Below the pieces are notes generated by a model. The model was given only the letters and a program-made list of their open reading frames with translations, did no database searches and had not been told where the DNA came from. Source: Paludibacteraceae bacterium (GTDB taxonomy: Bacteria; Bacteroidota; Bacteroidia; Bacteroidales; Paludibacteraceae). Taken from it: a stretch of DNA of 33,864 nt. The translations under genes were made by a program, and so were the position numbers. Of the stretch, positions 1-6,306 are shown in pieces (the stretch's first letter is position 1; each line of letters starts with the position of its first letter). The stretch is taken from positions 1-33,864 of the forward strand of contig JAFVZF010000070.1 in NCBI GenBank assembly GCA_017508305.1, read 5' to 3'.

Positions 1-361
1 AGAAGATGCCGAAAATCTGCAAGCCCAGTTTGCCAACTTAGATCAGGTCGCCGCCTATGTATGTGCCAGCTACGGCCAAAAATGGCGCATCAATCTATTT
101 GGCGGCTATATCAAAACCTTAGGAAGCGACCAAGAGTGCCTTTCGTATTATGGAACCGGTACCGATGTCAGCGACATTATCAAGGCGGCAGCTTCGGTCG
201 AATTTAACTACAAAGGACTAAACGTAGGGCTCGAAGCCGAATATACCAACGCTGCCTATGGTCATTGGGAGGGCAAAAAAATAACCCCTGATTATCGTGT
301 CGATAATATCAGGGGCGTATTGCGGGTAACCTATAGTTTAAGCCACACTTGGAATAAATAA
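1..361 (+). CDS. C-terminal part of an outer-membrane beta-barrel-like protein (5' end outside the window)
   Basis: An open frame enters at base 2 and runs 119 codons to a TAA at 359-361. The peptide alternates polar and hydrophobic residues in strand-like blocks (WRINLFGGYIKTL, AASVEFNYKGLNVGLEAEYT, IRGVLRVTYSLSHTWNK). This is typical of the last transmembrane strands of an outer-membrane barrel, and the end has an aromatic residue near the C-terminus. A porin-like role is inferred from this pattern only; I do not recognise a specific family. The N-terminus, signal peptide and start lie outside the window. Confidence 0.6.
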   Translation, partial: EDAENLQAQFANLDQVAAYVCASYGQKWRINLFGGYIKTLGSDQECLSYYGTGTDVSDIIKAAASVEFNYKGLNVGLEAEYTNAAYGHWEGKKITPDYRVDNIRGVLRVTYSLSHTWNK

Positions 362-363
362 TT

Positions 364-433
364 CGACTAATCGACTAATCGTTTAATCGTTGAATCGATC
401 GATTCATCGTATTTTTATTACGATTTAACGATT
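364..433. repeat. Period-8 array followed by an AT-rich hairpin
   Basis: Units CGACTAAT, CGACTAAT, CGTTTAAT, CGTTGAAT and CGATTCAT follow one another directly after the stop codon of the barrel gene. They run into ATCGTA-TTTTTAT-TACGAT (406-424), a degenerate copy of the AT-rich hairpin seen intact at 1643-1679, 5387-5434, 14754-14790 and 17165-17213. Confidence 0.75.
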
Positions 434-517
434 ATTCGGACTTCGCCCTCATGAAGTTTGGCGGCGCCTCGGCATAGTTCAAACAAGTTTGACTCTGCTC
501 TCGGCTTGCACAAACTT
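434..517 (-). repeat. Structured intergenic element, copy A
   Basis: Read on the minus strand. P1 is AAGTTTG/CAAACTT (511-517 with 454-460). P2 spans 472-498, with GCAGAGT facing ACTATGC across the conserved G-A mismatch and a TCAAAC/GTTTGA apex. The 3' hairpin P3 (434-452) has stem GGGC/GTCC, loop GAA and end GAAT. The P3 stem has a G-T pair on the minus strand, which would be an A-C mismatch on the plus strand. The left flank ends in GA. Confidence 0.75.
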
Positions 518-530
518 TCTGCAATTTAAC

Positions 531-587
531 GTTGCGAAGCAACAAGCAACAAGCGACTAAACGCCTAAACGACTAAACGCCTAAACG
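531..587. repeat. Small GAA-loop hairpin, heptads and period-8 array
   Basis: GTTGC-GAA-GCAAC (531-543) is a perfect 5 bp hairpin with the same GAA loop as the P3 hairpins. It is followed by two GCAACAA heptads and then alternating octads CGACTAAA/CGCCTAAA twice (554-587), ending a few bases before the cysK stop codon. Confidence 0.7.
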
Positions 588-592
588 TCATT

Positions 593-1483
593 TTACAGCA
601 AATTGGTACTAAAATAACGCTCGATGCGGTCTGCCAAAACAGTGGCAACACGTTTTTCTCTGCCGTATTTATTTGCCATTTGAATAGCAGCCCATACATT
701 GGCACCAGAAGAAGTACCACACAACAATCCGTACACTTCTGCCATTTTGCGTGTGGTATAAATGGCATCGGCATCCGAAACTTCTACCACCTCATCAATG
801 AGCGAAGTATCCAATACCTCAGGAACAAAACCATCGCCAATGCCCTGAATTTGATGCAAGCCCGGTTCGTGTCCCAACAACGCCGATACATCTTTTGGCT
901 CTACTGCCACCACTTTTATGTTTGGATTTTTTTCTTTTAAAAATTTACCGATACCCTGTAAAGTACCTCCACTACCCAATCCTGACACAAAAATATCGAT
1001 TTTTCCCTCCATTTGTTCCCACAATTCTACCGCAGTGGTTTGATAGTGAATAGCAGGATTATTGGGATTGACAAATTGTTGCGGAATAAATGCGTTGTCG
1101 CCCAATTCGGCTGCCAGTTCCTCGGCTTTTTTTACCGCTCCATCGAGGCTTAACTCTTTGGGGGTCAGTTCTAACCCTGCACCCAAACAACGAATAATGC
1201 GCTTGCGCTCTTCGCTCATATTTTCGGGCATTACAATAATAACCTTATAGCCTTTTCGCACACCGACCAAAGCCAAACCAATACCGGTATTACCCGATGT
1301 GGGCTCTATAATAGTCATACCGGGTTTGAGTTTTCCCTGTAATTCGGCTTGCTCGATCATGTTTTTAGCAACCCTGTCTTTAATACTGCCACCCGGGTTT
1401 AAGAACTCTGCTTTTCCAAAAATGTTTAAATCATCACTTACCTTTAACAAAGGTGTCTTTCCTATTAAATCGATAATGTTCAT
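593..1483 (-). CDS. cysK: Cysteine synthase (O-acetylserine sulfhydrylase)
   Basis: PLP enzyme of 296 residues that makes L-cysteine from O-acetylserine and sulfide in the cytoplasm. The PLP lysine is K35 in NPGGSIKDR. The substrate loop PTSGNTG covers 61-67, and the phosphate-binding glycine loop SGLGSGGT covers 167-174. The C-terminal ERYFST motif matches the family ERYLST ending. It is slightly shorter than the usual 300-310 residues, with no missing core motif. The start at 1483 gives the usual N-terminus (MNIIDLIGKTPLL). It is bounded on both sides by repeat-filled gaps, so it is probably monocistronic. I saw no clear TAnnTTTG box just upstream. CysK is preferred over cystathionine beta-synthase by length and motifs. 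Confidence 0.95.
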   Translation of the reverse strand: MNIIDLIGKTPLLKVSDDLNIFGKAEFLNPGGSIKDRVAKNMIEQAELQGKLKPGMTIIEPTSGNTGIGLALVGVRKGYKVIIVMPENMSEERKRIIRCLGAGLELTPKELSLDGAVKKAEELAAELGDNAFIPQQFVNPNNPAIHYQTTAVELWEQMEGKIDIFVSGLGSGGTLQGIGKFLKEKNPNIKVVAVEPKDVSALLGHEPGLHQIQGIGDGFVPEVLDTSLIDEVVEVSDADAIYTTRKMAEVYGLLCGTSSGANVWAAIQMANKYGREKRVATVLADRIERYFSTNLL

Positions 1484-1562
1484 ATGTTTGTTTATTCGTT
1501 TATTTGTTGATGCGTTGAGTCGTTTAGTTCGCTGCGCTCACGACTAATCGACGAATCGGTGA
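1484..1562. repeat. Period-8 array with a solo P3 hairpin (minus)
   Basis: Degenerate octads (CGTTTATT, TGTTGATG, CGTTGAGT, CGTTTAGT) lie upstream of cysK. At 1527-1542, read on the minus strand, is CGTGAGC-GCA-GCGAAC, a stand-alone variant of the P3 hairpin. More octads (CGACTAAT, CGACGAAT, CGGTGAA) lead into the next element. The whole 1484-1792 gap is filled by repeats and holds no gene. Confidence 0.65.
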
Positions 1563-1642
1563 AAGTTTGTGCAAGGTGAGTGCAATAAAGTTTACTTTAA
1601 TTGCCGAACCGCAGCCAAACTTCATGAGGGCGTAGCCCGAAT
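1563..1642 (+). repeat. Structured intergenic element, copy B1
   Basis: P1 AAGTTTG (1563-1569) pairs with CAAACTT (1616-1622). P2 spans 1582-1604: GCAATAAAGT pairs with ACTTTAATTGC with one bulged A. P3 is 1623-1642: CATGA, stem GGGC/GCCC, loop GTA, end GAAT. The left flank is GGTGA. It is one of the cleanest copies in the window. Confidence 0.8.
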
Positions 1643-1679
1643 AATCGGTGATTCGTTTTTTTATTACGATTAAACGATT
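1643..1679 (-). repeat. AT-rich recurrent hairpin
   Basis: Minus-strand copy of a motif that on its forward strand reads AATCGTTTAATCG, TAAT, A7, CGAATC, ending in an AACGATT-like arm. Other copies are at 5387-5434, 14754-14790 and 17165-17213, with a decayed one near 406-424. The T7 run next to a weak stem gives a terminator-like look, but it occurs in either orientation to genes, so a terminator role is only inference. Confidence 0.65.
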
Positions 1680-1759
1680 CTGCGGTTCGGCAAATCAATG
1701 CTGGGCACTTCGACAGGCTCAGTGACCGCATTGTTTCTGCACTCACCTTGCAGTGACTT
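1676..1759 (-). repeat. Structured intergenic element, copy B2 (uninterrupted reference for the nested insertion)
   Basis: On the minus strand the P2 arms are 1728-1740 (GCAGAAACAATGC by complement) and 1690-1701, enclosing the TCACTGAGCC-TGTCGAAGTG core. The 105 bp at 1655-1759 are identical, in reverse complement, to 5227-5276 joined to 5357-5411. It is therefore the empty-site version of the host copy at 5227-5390. Its P1 is weak (CTGC/GCAG only). Confidence 0.8.
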
Positions 1760-1792
1760 TCGACTTTCGACTTTTGACTTGCGACTTGCAAC
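1755..1792. repeat. Period-7 array at the 3' end of the nucleoside phosphorylase gene
   Basis: Units of seven bases (GACTTTC, GACTTTC, GACTTTT, GACTTGC, GACTTGC, AACTT) run up to the stop codon at 1793-1795. This is the heptad version of the arrays that are mostly octads elsewhere. Confidence 0.7.
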
Positions 1793-2659
1793 TTATATCC
1801 TTTTCAACACCGTTTGAATCAGCTCTTTCATTTTTTCGTCGTAACTACCAATAAAACGTTTGCCCAAACGATTGGCAATGATAAGACAGACCGTTGTCGC
1901 TTCGTGCCCCATTAAAGCCGACAAACCGGCAATGGCAGAGCCCTCCATTTCAAAATTGGTAATGCGATGACCCTCGTATTCAAACTGCATAATTTTTTCG
2001 TTGAGCAAGGCATCATGCAATGGAATACGTATCGCCCTACCTTGCGGTCCATAAAAACCGGGAGCCGAAATAGTTGTTCCCAACACCATGTCATTGCCGG
2101 CAATTTTTGCAGTTAGCTCTGCCGATGTCTGTAAGCAATAGGGAGCCGCAAAACGAGCGTCATACCCCGTCTTTTCTACAAAAGCTTTCTCAAAAGAAAG
2201 ATCGCAAACCGCATCCCTCCCCGCATAATAATTAAGCAACCCATCAAAACCGATGGCATACTGCGATACCACAAAAGTTCCCTCGGGAGTAAAAGGTTGT
2301 AATCCACCCGATGTTCCTATGCGAACAATAGAAAGTTTTGTTTTATTCTTATTATCTTCGCGAGTTTGCAAATTGATATTTACCAAGGCATCTAATTCGG
2401 TCAAGACAATATCGATATTGTCTGTTCCAATACCTGTCGATACCACCGAAATACGCTTGTCGGCATACCATCCTGTAACAGTTCTAAACTCACGATTTTG
2501 TACCGTATGTTCGATACGGTCAAAATAGGCAGCCACCTTGTCCACTCGGTTTTGATCGCCCACTAAAATAACCTTTTCGGCTATCTGATGAGGCAACAAA
2601 TGCAAGTGAAATACACTGCCATCTGCGTTAATGATAAGTTCGGATTCGGAGTATTTCAT
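1793..2659 (-). CDS. Nucleoside phosphorylase (uridine phosphorylase-like, PNP/UDP family 1)
   Basis: A 288-residue member of the PNP_UDP_1 family, which splits nucleosides with phosphate into base and ribose-1-phosphate for salvage. Family features visible are the early block AEKVILVGDQNRVDKVA (a variant of the VGDPxR phosphate-binding motif), VVSTGIGTDN, IVRIGTSGGLQP (phosphate-binding arginine and glycines), and NFEMEGSAIAGL (ribose-binding Met-Glu pair) near residue 237. Bacteroidota homologues of this length are usually annotated as uridine phosphorylase or simply nucleoside phosphorylase; substrate choice cannot be fixed from motifs, so no symbol is given. A perfect period-8 array begins four bases upstream of the ATG. 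Confidence 0.9.
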   Translation of the reverse strand: MKYSESELIINADGSVFHLHLLPHQIAEKVILVGDQNRVDKVAAYFDRIEHTVQNREFRTVTGWYADKRISVVSTGIGTDNIDIVLTELDALVNINLQTREDNKNKTKLSIVRIGTSGGLQPFTPEGTFVVSQYAIGFDGLLNYYAGRDAVCDLSFEKAFVEKTGYDARFAAPYCLQTSAELTAKIAGNDMVLGTTISAPGFYGPQGRAIRIPLHDALLNEKIMQFEYEGHRITNFEMEGSAIAGLSALMGHEATTVCLIIANRLGKRFIGSYDEKMKELIQTVLKRI

Positions 2660-2662
2660 AAT

Positions 2663-2720
2663 CGGTTATTCGGTTATTCGGTTATTTGGTTATTTGGTTA
2701 TTTGGTTATTTGGTTATTCG
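2663..2720. repeat. Period-8 array (GGTTATT(C/T))
   Basis: Seven consecutive octads: GGTTATTC twice, GGTTATTT four times, GGTTATTC once. They sit immediately upstream of the nucleoside phosphorylase start codon. This is the longest and most regular array in the window. The complement unit GAATAACC contains TAA. Confidence 0.9.
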
Positions 2721-2721
2721 A

Positions 2722-2797
2722 AAGTCAGCGCAAGGTGAATGCAGAAACCATGTTTACATGGGTTATGCTGAACCGAAGCCTAAAATCATGTAATAAG
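2722..2797 (+). repeat. Structured intergenic element, copy C1
   Basis: P2 spans 2741-2768: GCAGAAACCATGT faces ACATGGGTTATGC with G-A and A-G mismatches at the conserved places. The left internal loop CAAGGTGAAT and right loop TGAACCGAAGC match copies 14656-14733 and 17320-17404. The 3' hairpin is missing: AATCATG continues straight into TAATAAG. The left flank is TCGA. Confidence 0.75.
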
Positions 2798-2858
2798 TTG
2801 CTCGCGCTCGGCATAATCAAAGTAAACTTTGCTTCTGCTCTCGCTTACTCGCAAAATT
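2795..2858 (-). repeat. Structured intergenic element, copy C2
   Basis: Read on the minus strand: left arm ATTTTGC, loop GAGTAAGCGAGA, P2 2811-2838 (GCAGAAGCAAAGT facing ACTTTGATTATGC with two G-A mismatches), right loop CGAGCGCGA, and arm GCAACTT. The outer arms do not fully match each other (ATTTTGC against GCAACTT), as if arms of two subtypes were joined. It lies tail to tail with C1. Octads (CACCGACT, CACCAAAT) flank it at 2858-2880. The rest of the 2660-2968 gap holds no gene. Confidence 0.75.
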
Positions 2859-2932
2859 CACCGACTCACCAAATCACCAATAGTTTGATTCAACAAATGT
2901 AAGAATTATTTCGGTATATGCCAATTATTTCG

Positions 2933-2940
2933 TATATTTG
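2933..2940 (+). promoter_or_regulatory. Bacteroidota -7 promoter box for purU
   Basis: TATATTTG matches TAnnTTTG exactly. A partial -33 (TTTC, 2909-2912) lies 20 bases upstream. Transcription would begin near 2947, downstream of an ATG at 2918, which supports the ATG at 2969 as the start of purU. Confidence 0.6.
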
Positions 2941-2968
2941 CGTTTCTAAAAAAGACACACAAAAAGAC

Positions 2969-3838
2969 ATGGAAAAAGCCCAAAAAGATACCGCAGTTCT
3001 ACTTTTGCACTGCCCTGATAAGCAAGGTATCATTGCCGCCGTAACCGAATTTATCAACATCAACAAAGGCAACATCATATACCTTGACCAACACGTAGAC
3101 AAAGCCGAAAAAGTGTTCTTTATGCGTGTAGAATGGGAACTGGAAAATTTTCTTATTCCACGCGACAAAGTAAAAGAATATTTCGATACCCTTTTGGCAA
3201 AAAAATACCAAATGGATTTTGAAATCTATTTCCATGCCCAAAAACCTCGAATGGCATTGTTCGTATCCAAACAAGCACACTGTTTATACGACCTTTTGGC
3301 ACACTACGAAGCAGGCGACTGGAACGTAGAAATTCCACTTATCATTAGCAACCACCCCGACATGGAGCACGTGGCTAAAAAATTTGGCATTTCCTACTAT
3401 TGTTTGCCCATTACCAAAGAAAACAAGGCAGAGCAAGAAGCCAAAGAGATGGAACTATTACGCCAGCACGACATTACCTTTGTGGTATTGGCACGCTACA
3501 TGCAAATCATCACCCCTGCCATGATCGAGGCTTACCCCAATAAGATTATCAACATTCACCACTCTTTCTTGCCTGCTTTTGTGGGTGCGAAACCCTATCA
3601 CGCAGCATTTGAACGTGGCGTAAAAATTATTGGTGCCACCAGCCACTATGTAACCGAAGAGTTAGATGCAGGTCCTATCATCAAACAAGATGTTGCCCGC
3701 ATATCGCACAAAGACAGCATCGAAAACCTTATCCGCAAAGGACAAGATTTAGAAAAAGTGGTACTATCGCGCGCTGTCGAAAAACACATCGAACGAAAAA
3801 TTTTAGTATATAAAAATAAAACCATCGTATTTGGTTAA
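2969..3838 (+). CDS. purU: Formyltetrahydrofolate deformylase
   Basis: Hydrolyses 10-formyl-THF to THF and formate, balancing one-carbon units. It is 289 residues from the ATG at 2969. The N-terminal ACT domain begins at VLLLHCPDKQGI. The formyltransferase domain carries ISNHPDMEHVA, VLARYMQIITP, the Asn-His pair in NIHHSFLPAFVGAKPY, and the Asp in ELDAGPII. An in-frame ATG at 2918 would add 17 residues, but it lies before the -7 box and the extension does not resemble the family. The 3-base gap to hisH suggests one transcript. PurU normally supplies formate to PurT, while histidine synthesis yields AICAR, which needs 10-formyl-THF, so the pairing makes metabolic sense (inference). Confidence 0.93.
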   Translation: MEKAQKDTAVLLLHCPDKQGIIAAVTEFININKGNIIYLDQHVDKAEKVFFMRVEWELENFLIPRDKVKEYFDTLLAKKYQMDFEIYFHAQKPRMALFVSKQAHCLYDLLAHYEAGDWNVEIPLIISNHPDMEHVAKKFGISYYCLPITKENKAEQEAKEMELLRQHDITFVVLARYMQIITPAMIEAYPNKIINIHHSFLPAFVGAKPYHAAFERGVKIIGATSHYVTEELDAGPIIKQDVARISHKDSIENLIRKGQDLEKVVLSRAVEKHIERKILVYKNKTIVFG

Positions 3839-3841
3839 ACC

Positions 3842-4429
3842 ATGCAAGTTGCCATTGTAAAATACAACGCAGGCAATATCCACTCGGTAGTACATGCCAT
3901 TAGAAGATTGGGCATCGAGCCCATTTTAACCGACGACCCCACCCTTTTACAACAAGCCGACAAGGTCATCTTTCCGGGGGTTGGCGAGGCGGCCACTACC
4001 ATGCAATATTTGCAAAAAACGGGGCTTGATAAAGTGATTAAAGGCTTAACACAACCCGTTTTGGGCATTTGCTTGGGCATGCAATTGCTGTGCAAGCACT
4101 CGGAAGAAGGGCATGTAGACGCCTTGGGCATTTTTGATATACCCGTTAAAAAGTTTAGTTGGGTAAAAGGCATTAAAATTCCACACATGGGATGGAACCA
4201 AATAGGTCAGCTAAAATCGCCCCTATTTGCCAAAAATCAAGAAAACGATTACGTATACTTTGTGCACAGCTACTATGTCCCTGTATGCGAGCATACCGTT
4301 GCCACAACCCAGTACAATGGAGCATTTAGCGCAGCGCTCAACAAAAACAACTTTTACGCCACCCAATTTCACCCCGAAAAAAGTGGCGATGTAGGCAGTC
4401 TTATTTTAGAACAGTTTTTGCAGCTATGA
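3842..4429 (+). CDS. hisH: Imidazole glycerol phosphate synthase, glutaminase subunit
   Basis: Class I glutamine amidotransferase of 195 residues that releases ammonia for HisF. The triad is complete: C77 in GICLGMQL, and H177 and E179 in QFHPEKS. The oxyanion-hole motif is PGVGEA (45-50). The length is normal (about 195-200). It starts 3 bases after purU, and its stop overlaps the hisA start by 4 bases (ATGA at 4426-4429), so it is translationally coupled to hisA. Its partner hisF is separated from it by hisA and the repeat block at 5158-5550. Confidence 0.96.
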   Translation: MQVAIVKYNAGNIHSVVHAIRRLGIEPILTDDPTLLQQADKVIFPGVGEAATTMQYLQKTGLDKVIKGLTQPVLGICLGMQLLCKHSEEGHVDALGIFDIPVKKFSWVKGIKIPHMGWNQIGQLKSPLFAKNQENDYVYFVHSYYVPVCEHTVATTQYNGAFSAALNKNNFYATQFHPEKSGDVGSLILEQFLQL

Positions 4430-5157
4430 TTCAACTCATTCCCGCTATCGACATTATTGACGGCAAATGTGTTCGTCTATCGCAAGGCGATTACAACCGC
4501 CAAAAAACATACAACGAAAATCCGTTAGAAGTAGCAAAATCTTTTGAAGATCATGGCATCACTCGCCTGCACTTAGTCGATTTAGACGGAGCCAAAGCAC
4601 AACATATTGTCAATCACAAGGTATTGGAAACCATTGCAACCCAAACCCACCTTACCATCGATTTTGGGGGTGGACTTAAAACCGACGATGATTTGCGCAT
4701 TGCCTTTGAAAGTGGTGCATCGATGATTACAGGCGGTAGCATTGCAGTAAAGAGCCCCCATACCTTTTTGTCGTGGTTAAACCAATATGGTAGCAGTAAA
4801 ATTATTTTGGGTGCCGATGCCAAAGACAAAAAAATTGCCGTAACAGGTTGGTTAGAAAATACCGATTGCCAGCTACTCGACTTCTTGGCAGACTACATTC
4901 ACAAAGGCGTCAGCCAAGTTATTTGTACCGACATTGCCAAAGACGGCATGTTGCAAGGGCCATCCACCAACTTGTACCAAGAAATTTTGGCTGCCCACCC
5001 TGCCCTATGGCTCATTGCAAGTGGCGGAGTTAGCAACATGAACGACATTATGCAGTTGGATGCTGCCGGTGTTCCTGCCGTTATTTTTGGCAAAGCCATT
5101 TACGAGGGCAACATCACCCTCAAAGAAATAGAACAGTCGATTGTCGCTAATCGATAG
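4426..5157 (+). CDS. hisA: ProFAR isomerase (HisA)
   Basis: TIM-barrel enzyme of 243 residues that isomerises ProFAR to PRFAR in histidine synthesis. The N-terminal catalytic Asp is D9 in [20 protein letters not shown]. The second half has [13 protein letters not shown] and the phosphate-binding ASGGVS and [10 protein letters not shown] motifs. It overlaps hisH by 4 bases. The last codons and stop run directly into repeats (GTCGCTAA, TCGATAG), so the array appears to touch the 3' end of the coding region. HisA is told from HisF by its N-terminal block and size. Confidence 0.96.
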   Translation: MIQLIPAIDIIDGKCVRLSQGDYNRQKTYNENPLEVAKSFEDHGITRLHLVDLDGAKAQHIVNHKVLETIATQTHLTIDFGGGLKTDDDLRIAFESGASMITGGSIAVKSPHTFLSWLNQYGSSKIILGADAKDKKIAVTGWLENTDCQLLDFLADYIHKGVSQVICTDIAKDGMLQGPSTNLYQEILAAHPALWLIASGGVSNMNDIMQLDAAGVPAVIFGKAIYEGNITLKEIEQSIVANR

Positions 5158-5198
5158 TCGTTTAGACGTTTAGACGTTTAGGCGTTTAGGCGATTAGT
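5158..5198. repeat. Period-8 array after hisA
   Basis: Octads CGTTTAGA twice, CGTTTAGG twice, then CGATTAGT. Each unit contains TAG on the hisA strand, and because 8 is not a multiple of 3 the stops fall in all three frames. Confidence 0.8.
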
Positions 5199-5217
5199 CA
5201 TGAGGGCAAAGCCCGAA
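5199..5217 (+). repeat. Solo P3 hairpin
   Basis: CATGA, stem GGGC/GCCC, loop AAA, end GAAT. It has the same frame as the 3' hairpin of the full elements but no P1/P2 body upstream; octads precede it directly. Confidence 0.75.
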
Positions 5218-5226
5218 TAAAGTCGC

Positions 5227-5390
5227 AAGTCACTGCAAGGTGAGTGCAGAAACAATGCGGTCACTGAGCCTGTCGAATTTTGCGAGTAAGTGAGAGCAAT
5301 GATAAGCTTGCTTAATCATTGCCGAGCGGGAGCAAAATCATGAGCGAAGCGAATAGAGTGCCCAGCATTGATTTGCCGAACCGCAGAATC
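5227..5390 (+). repeat. Structured intergenic element, copy D, interrupted by another copy
   Basis: The left part 5227-5276 and right part 5357-5390 together form a full element (left P2 arm GCAGAAACAATGC, right arm GCATTGATTTGC). The copy is split inside the TGTCGA/AGTG core by the 80 bp element at 5277-5356. The two parts joined are identical to the reverse complement of 1655-1759. Confidence 0.85.
5277..5356 (+). mobile_element. Nested 80 bp structured element inserted in copy D
   Basis: P1 ATTTTGC (5277-5283) pairs with GCAAAAT (5332-5338). P2 spans 5296-5322 (GCAATGAT/ATCATTGC plus AAGC/GCTT). P3 is 5339-5354 (CATGA-GC-GAA-GC-GAAT). Insertion is after TGTCGA; the boundary is ambiguous by one A and no clear target duplication is visible. 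A near copy stands at 14414-14495. It has no coding capacity, so any enzyme would act in trans. Confidence 0.8.
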
Positions 5391-5434
5391 GTTTAATCGT
5401 AATAAAAAAACTTTCAACGATTTAACGATTAAAC
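5387..5434 (+). repeat. AT-rich recurrent hairpin
   Basis: Forward copy with AATCGTTTAATCG, TAAT, A7, then CTTTCAACGATTTAACGATT. The first part is shared exactly with the complement of 1655-1679; the CTTT segment replaces the CGAA of other copies. Confidence 0.65.
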
Positions 5435-5438
5435 AGTA

Positions 5439-5471
5439 ATTCGGGCCCTTCGACAAGCTCAGGGACCGAAT
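5439..5471 (+). repeat. TTCGACAAGCTCA-core hairpin
   Basis: ATTCGG/CCGAAT outer arms enclose CCCT/AGGG and the core. The core read on the minus strand is GAGCTTGTCGA, which leaves tandem G-A mismatches inside the stem. An identical 33-mer stands at 17263-17295. Confidence 0.75.
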
Positions 5472-5472
5472 A

Positions 5473-5532
5473 GGATCGCCTAAACGACTCAACGAATCAA
5501 CGATTCAACGATTAGTCATGAGCGAAGCGAAT
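5473..5532 (+). repeat. Period-8 array ending in a solo P3 hairpin that overlaps an upstream ATG of hisF
   Basis: Octads CGCCTAAA, CGACTCAA, CGAATCAA, CGATTCAA and CGATTAGT lead into CATGAGC-GAA-GCGAAT (5517-5532). The ATG within CATGA is in frame with hisF but belongs to the repeat. Confidence 0.75.
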
Positions 5533-5550
5533 ATTAGTCAACAAAAAAAT

Positions 5551-6306
5551 ATGTTAGCAAAAAGAATTATTCCCTGTTTGGACGTAAAAGACGGCAAAGT
5601 CGTTAAAGGCGTCAATTTTGTAAACTTTCGCGATGCAGGCGACCCCGTAGAGTTGGGCGCATTTTATAGCAAAGCCGGTGCAGACGAGTTGGTATTTTTG
5701 GACATAACCGCCTCGCACGAGGGCCGCAAAACTTTTGTAGAAATGGTAGAAAAAGTAGCTGCCAACGTAAACATTCCCTTTACTGTAGGTGGTGGCATCA
5801 ACGAGCTAAGCGATGTAGAACGCCTACTCAAGGCAGGTGCCGACAAAGTTTCTATCAACTCGGCAGCCCTTCGCAACCCCGATTTGATTAACCAAATAGC
5901 TGCCAACTTTGGTTCGCAAGTATGCGTTGTTGCCATCGATGCCAAGCAAGAAGAAAACGGCGAGTGGGTTTGCTACCTAAACGGTGGCCGCATCCCTACC
6001 GAACGCAAATTGGTAGAATGGGCAGTAGAAGCACAAGAACGAGGTGCCGGCGAAATTTTATTTACCAGCATGAGCCACGATGGTGTAAAAACCGGCTATC
6101 CAAACGAAGCCTTAGCCGCCCTTGCTGACGCACTACGCATTCCTGTCATTGCATCCGGAGGCGCAGGCACCATGGAACACTTTAAAGACGCCTTTGAAAA
6201 AGGCAAAGCCGATGCCGCGTTAGCAGCCAGCGTATTCCACTTTGGCGAAATTAAAATCGACGAACTAAAAGCCTATTTAAAAACACAAAACATACCGGTA
6301 AGATGA
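5551..6306 (+). CDS. hisF: Imidazole glycerol phosphate synthase, cyclase subunit
   Basis: TIM-barrel synthase of 251 residues that closes the imidazole ring from PRFAR and HisH-derived ammonia, giving IGP and AICAR. It begins [20 protein letters not shown], with catalytic D11; the second catalytic Asp lies in VVAIDAKQE. Phosphate loops are VGGGI and ASGGAG. An in-frame ATG at 5518 would add 11 residues, but those bases are a P3 repeat, so 5551 is preferred; translation from 5518 cannot be excluded. It overlaps hisIE by 4 bases (ATGA, 6303-6306). No TAnnTTTG box is visible between hisA and hisF, so expression may need read-through of the 393 bp repeat block. Confidence 0.95.
   Translation: MLAKRIIPCLDVKDGKVVKGVNFVNFRDAGDPVELGAFYSKAGADELVFLDITASHEGRKTFVEMVEKVAANVNIPFTVGGGINELSDVERLLKAGADKVSINSAALRNPDLINQIAANFGSQVCVVAIDAKQEENGEWVCYLNGGRIPTERKLVEWAVEAQERGAGEILFTSMSHDGVKTGYPNEALAALADALRIPVIASGGAGTMEHFKDAFEKGKADAALAASVFHFGEIKIDELKAYLKTQNIPVR

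Noticed and set aside
364..587. Could the period-8 arrays be a CRISPR array?
   Set aside because: Units are 7-8 bases, directly abutting and degenerate, with no spacers and no cas genes in the window.
1643..1679. Intrinsic terminator for cysK or its neighbour
   Set aside because: The T7 run is not immediately after a strong GC stem, and the same motif appears in both orientations relative to genes, so it is better treated as a repeat.
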